This document shows, one piece after another, positions 14,129 to 14,302 of a stretch of 14,302 nt of DNA (the stretch's first letter is position 1; each line of letters starts with the position of its first letter). A model generated the notes under the pieces. The model ran no database searches and was not told where the DNA came from. It was given only the letters and a program-made list of their open reading frames with translations. Source of the DNA: an uncultured Ruminococcus sp. (GTDB taxonomy: Bacteria > Bacillota > Clostridia > Lachnospirales > Lachnospiraceae); NCBI GenBank assembly GCA_900553885.1, contig USFD01000081.1:1-14302 (forward strand), read 5' to 3'. The translations under genes and the position numbers were made by a program.

Positions 14129-14302
14129 GTCAATTCGGATTTGTCAAAATGAACTTGAATTAAGAAATACCGGAAAATGTTCAGAATTTCCGGGATAGAA
14201 TGGGACGGAGATACGGGATGTGGGATACTTGTTCCACTCCGGAATCAGAGAAAAATAAAGGATCTGAAATCTGATTAAAAGCAAGGCCTGAGATGAAAAC
14301 TC

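Noticed and set aside
14066..14160. CtsR operator candidate from repeated TTGAC strings
   Set aside because: The two copies are 14 bp apart, whereas CtsR sites are heptads (GGTCAAA) with a 3 bp gap; the match is too poor.

Overview
The window looks like a chromosomal segment of a Firmicute of the Lachnospiraceae type. It carries the first ~54 nt of a 16S rRNA gene (minus strand, running off the left edge) with a clostridial-type 5' end, strong AGGAGG ribosome binding sites, TTGACA/TATAAT promoters, moderate GC, and a clpC-radA neighbourhood. I cannot name the species from this sequence.

Left part (1-743): the rRNA operon start with its leader and three tandem promoters of the same design (TTGACA, 17 bp, TGA directly before the -10), firing leftwards. 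Divergent from it, 744-3008 is a tight three-gene plus-strand operon: a WYL-family regulator, a YjbR-DUF3795 fusion protein and a GyrI-like ligand-binding protein. A small GNAT-type acetyltransferase follows (3107-3385).

The most interesting region is 3386-4895. It holds a RibU-like ECF riboflavin uptake component and, 8 bp downstream, a protein that joins a riboflavin kinase domain to a C-terminal OmpR/PhoB-type winged-helix DNA-binding domain. No FMN riboswitch is visible upstream. Instead there is an 11-bp-period direct repeat just upstream of a good promoter, then a terminator-like hairpin in the leader. I infer a self-contained flavin-sensing transcription unit in which the kinase-type domain reports flavin status to DNA.

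Middle part (4915-8121, minus strand): a histidine phosphatase, a small zinc-ribbon protein and a GntR(YtrA-type)-ATPase-permease ABC unit. The promoter of that unit lies inside an array of five half-sites spaced exactly 10 bp apart.

Right part (8120-14302, minus strand): a second YtrA-type GntR regulator, clpC, a small conserved protein with a structured leader, radA, and two hotdog-fold thioesterases. A long perfect palindrome sits between radA and the first thioesterase. These genes run in one direction and join proteostasis (ClpC), DNA repair (RadA) and acyl-CoA hydrolysis, with internal promoters and at least one terminator dividing them.
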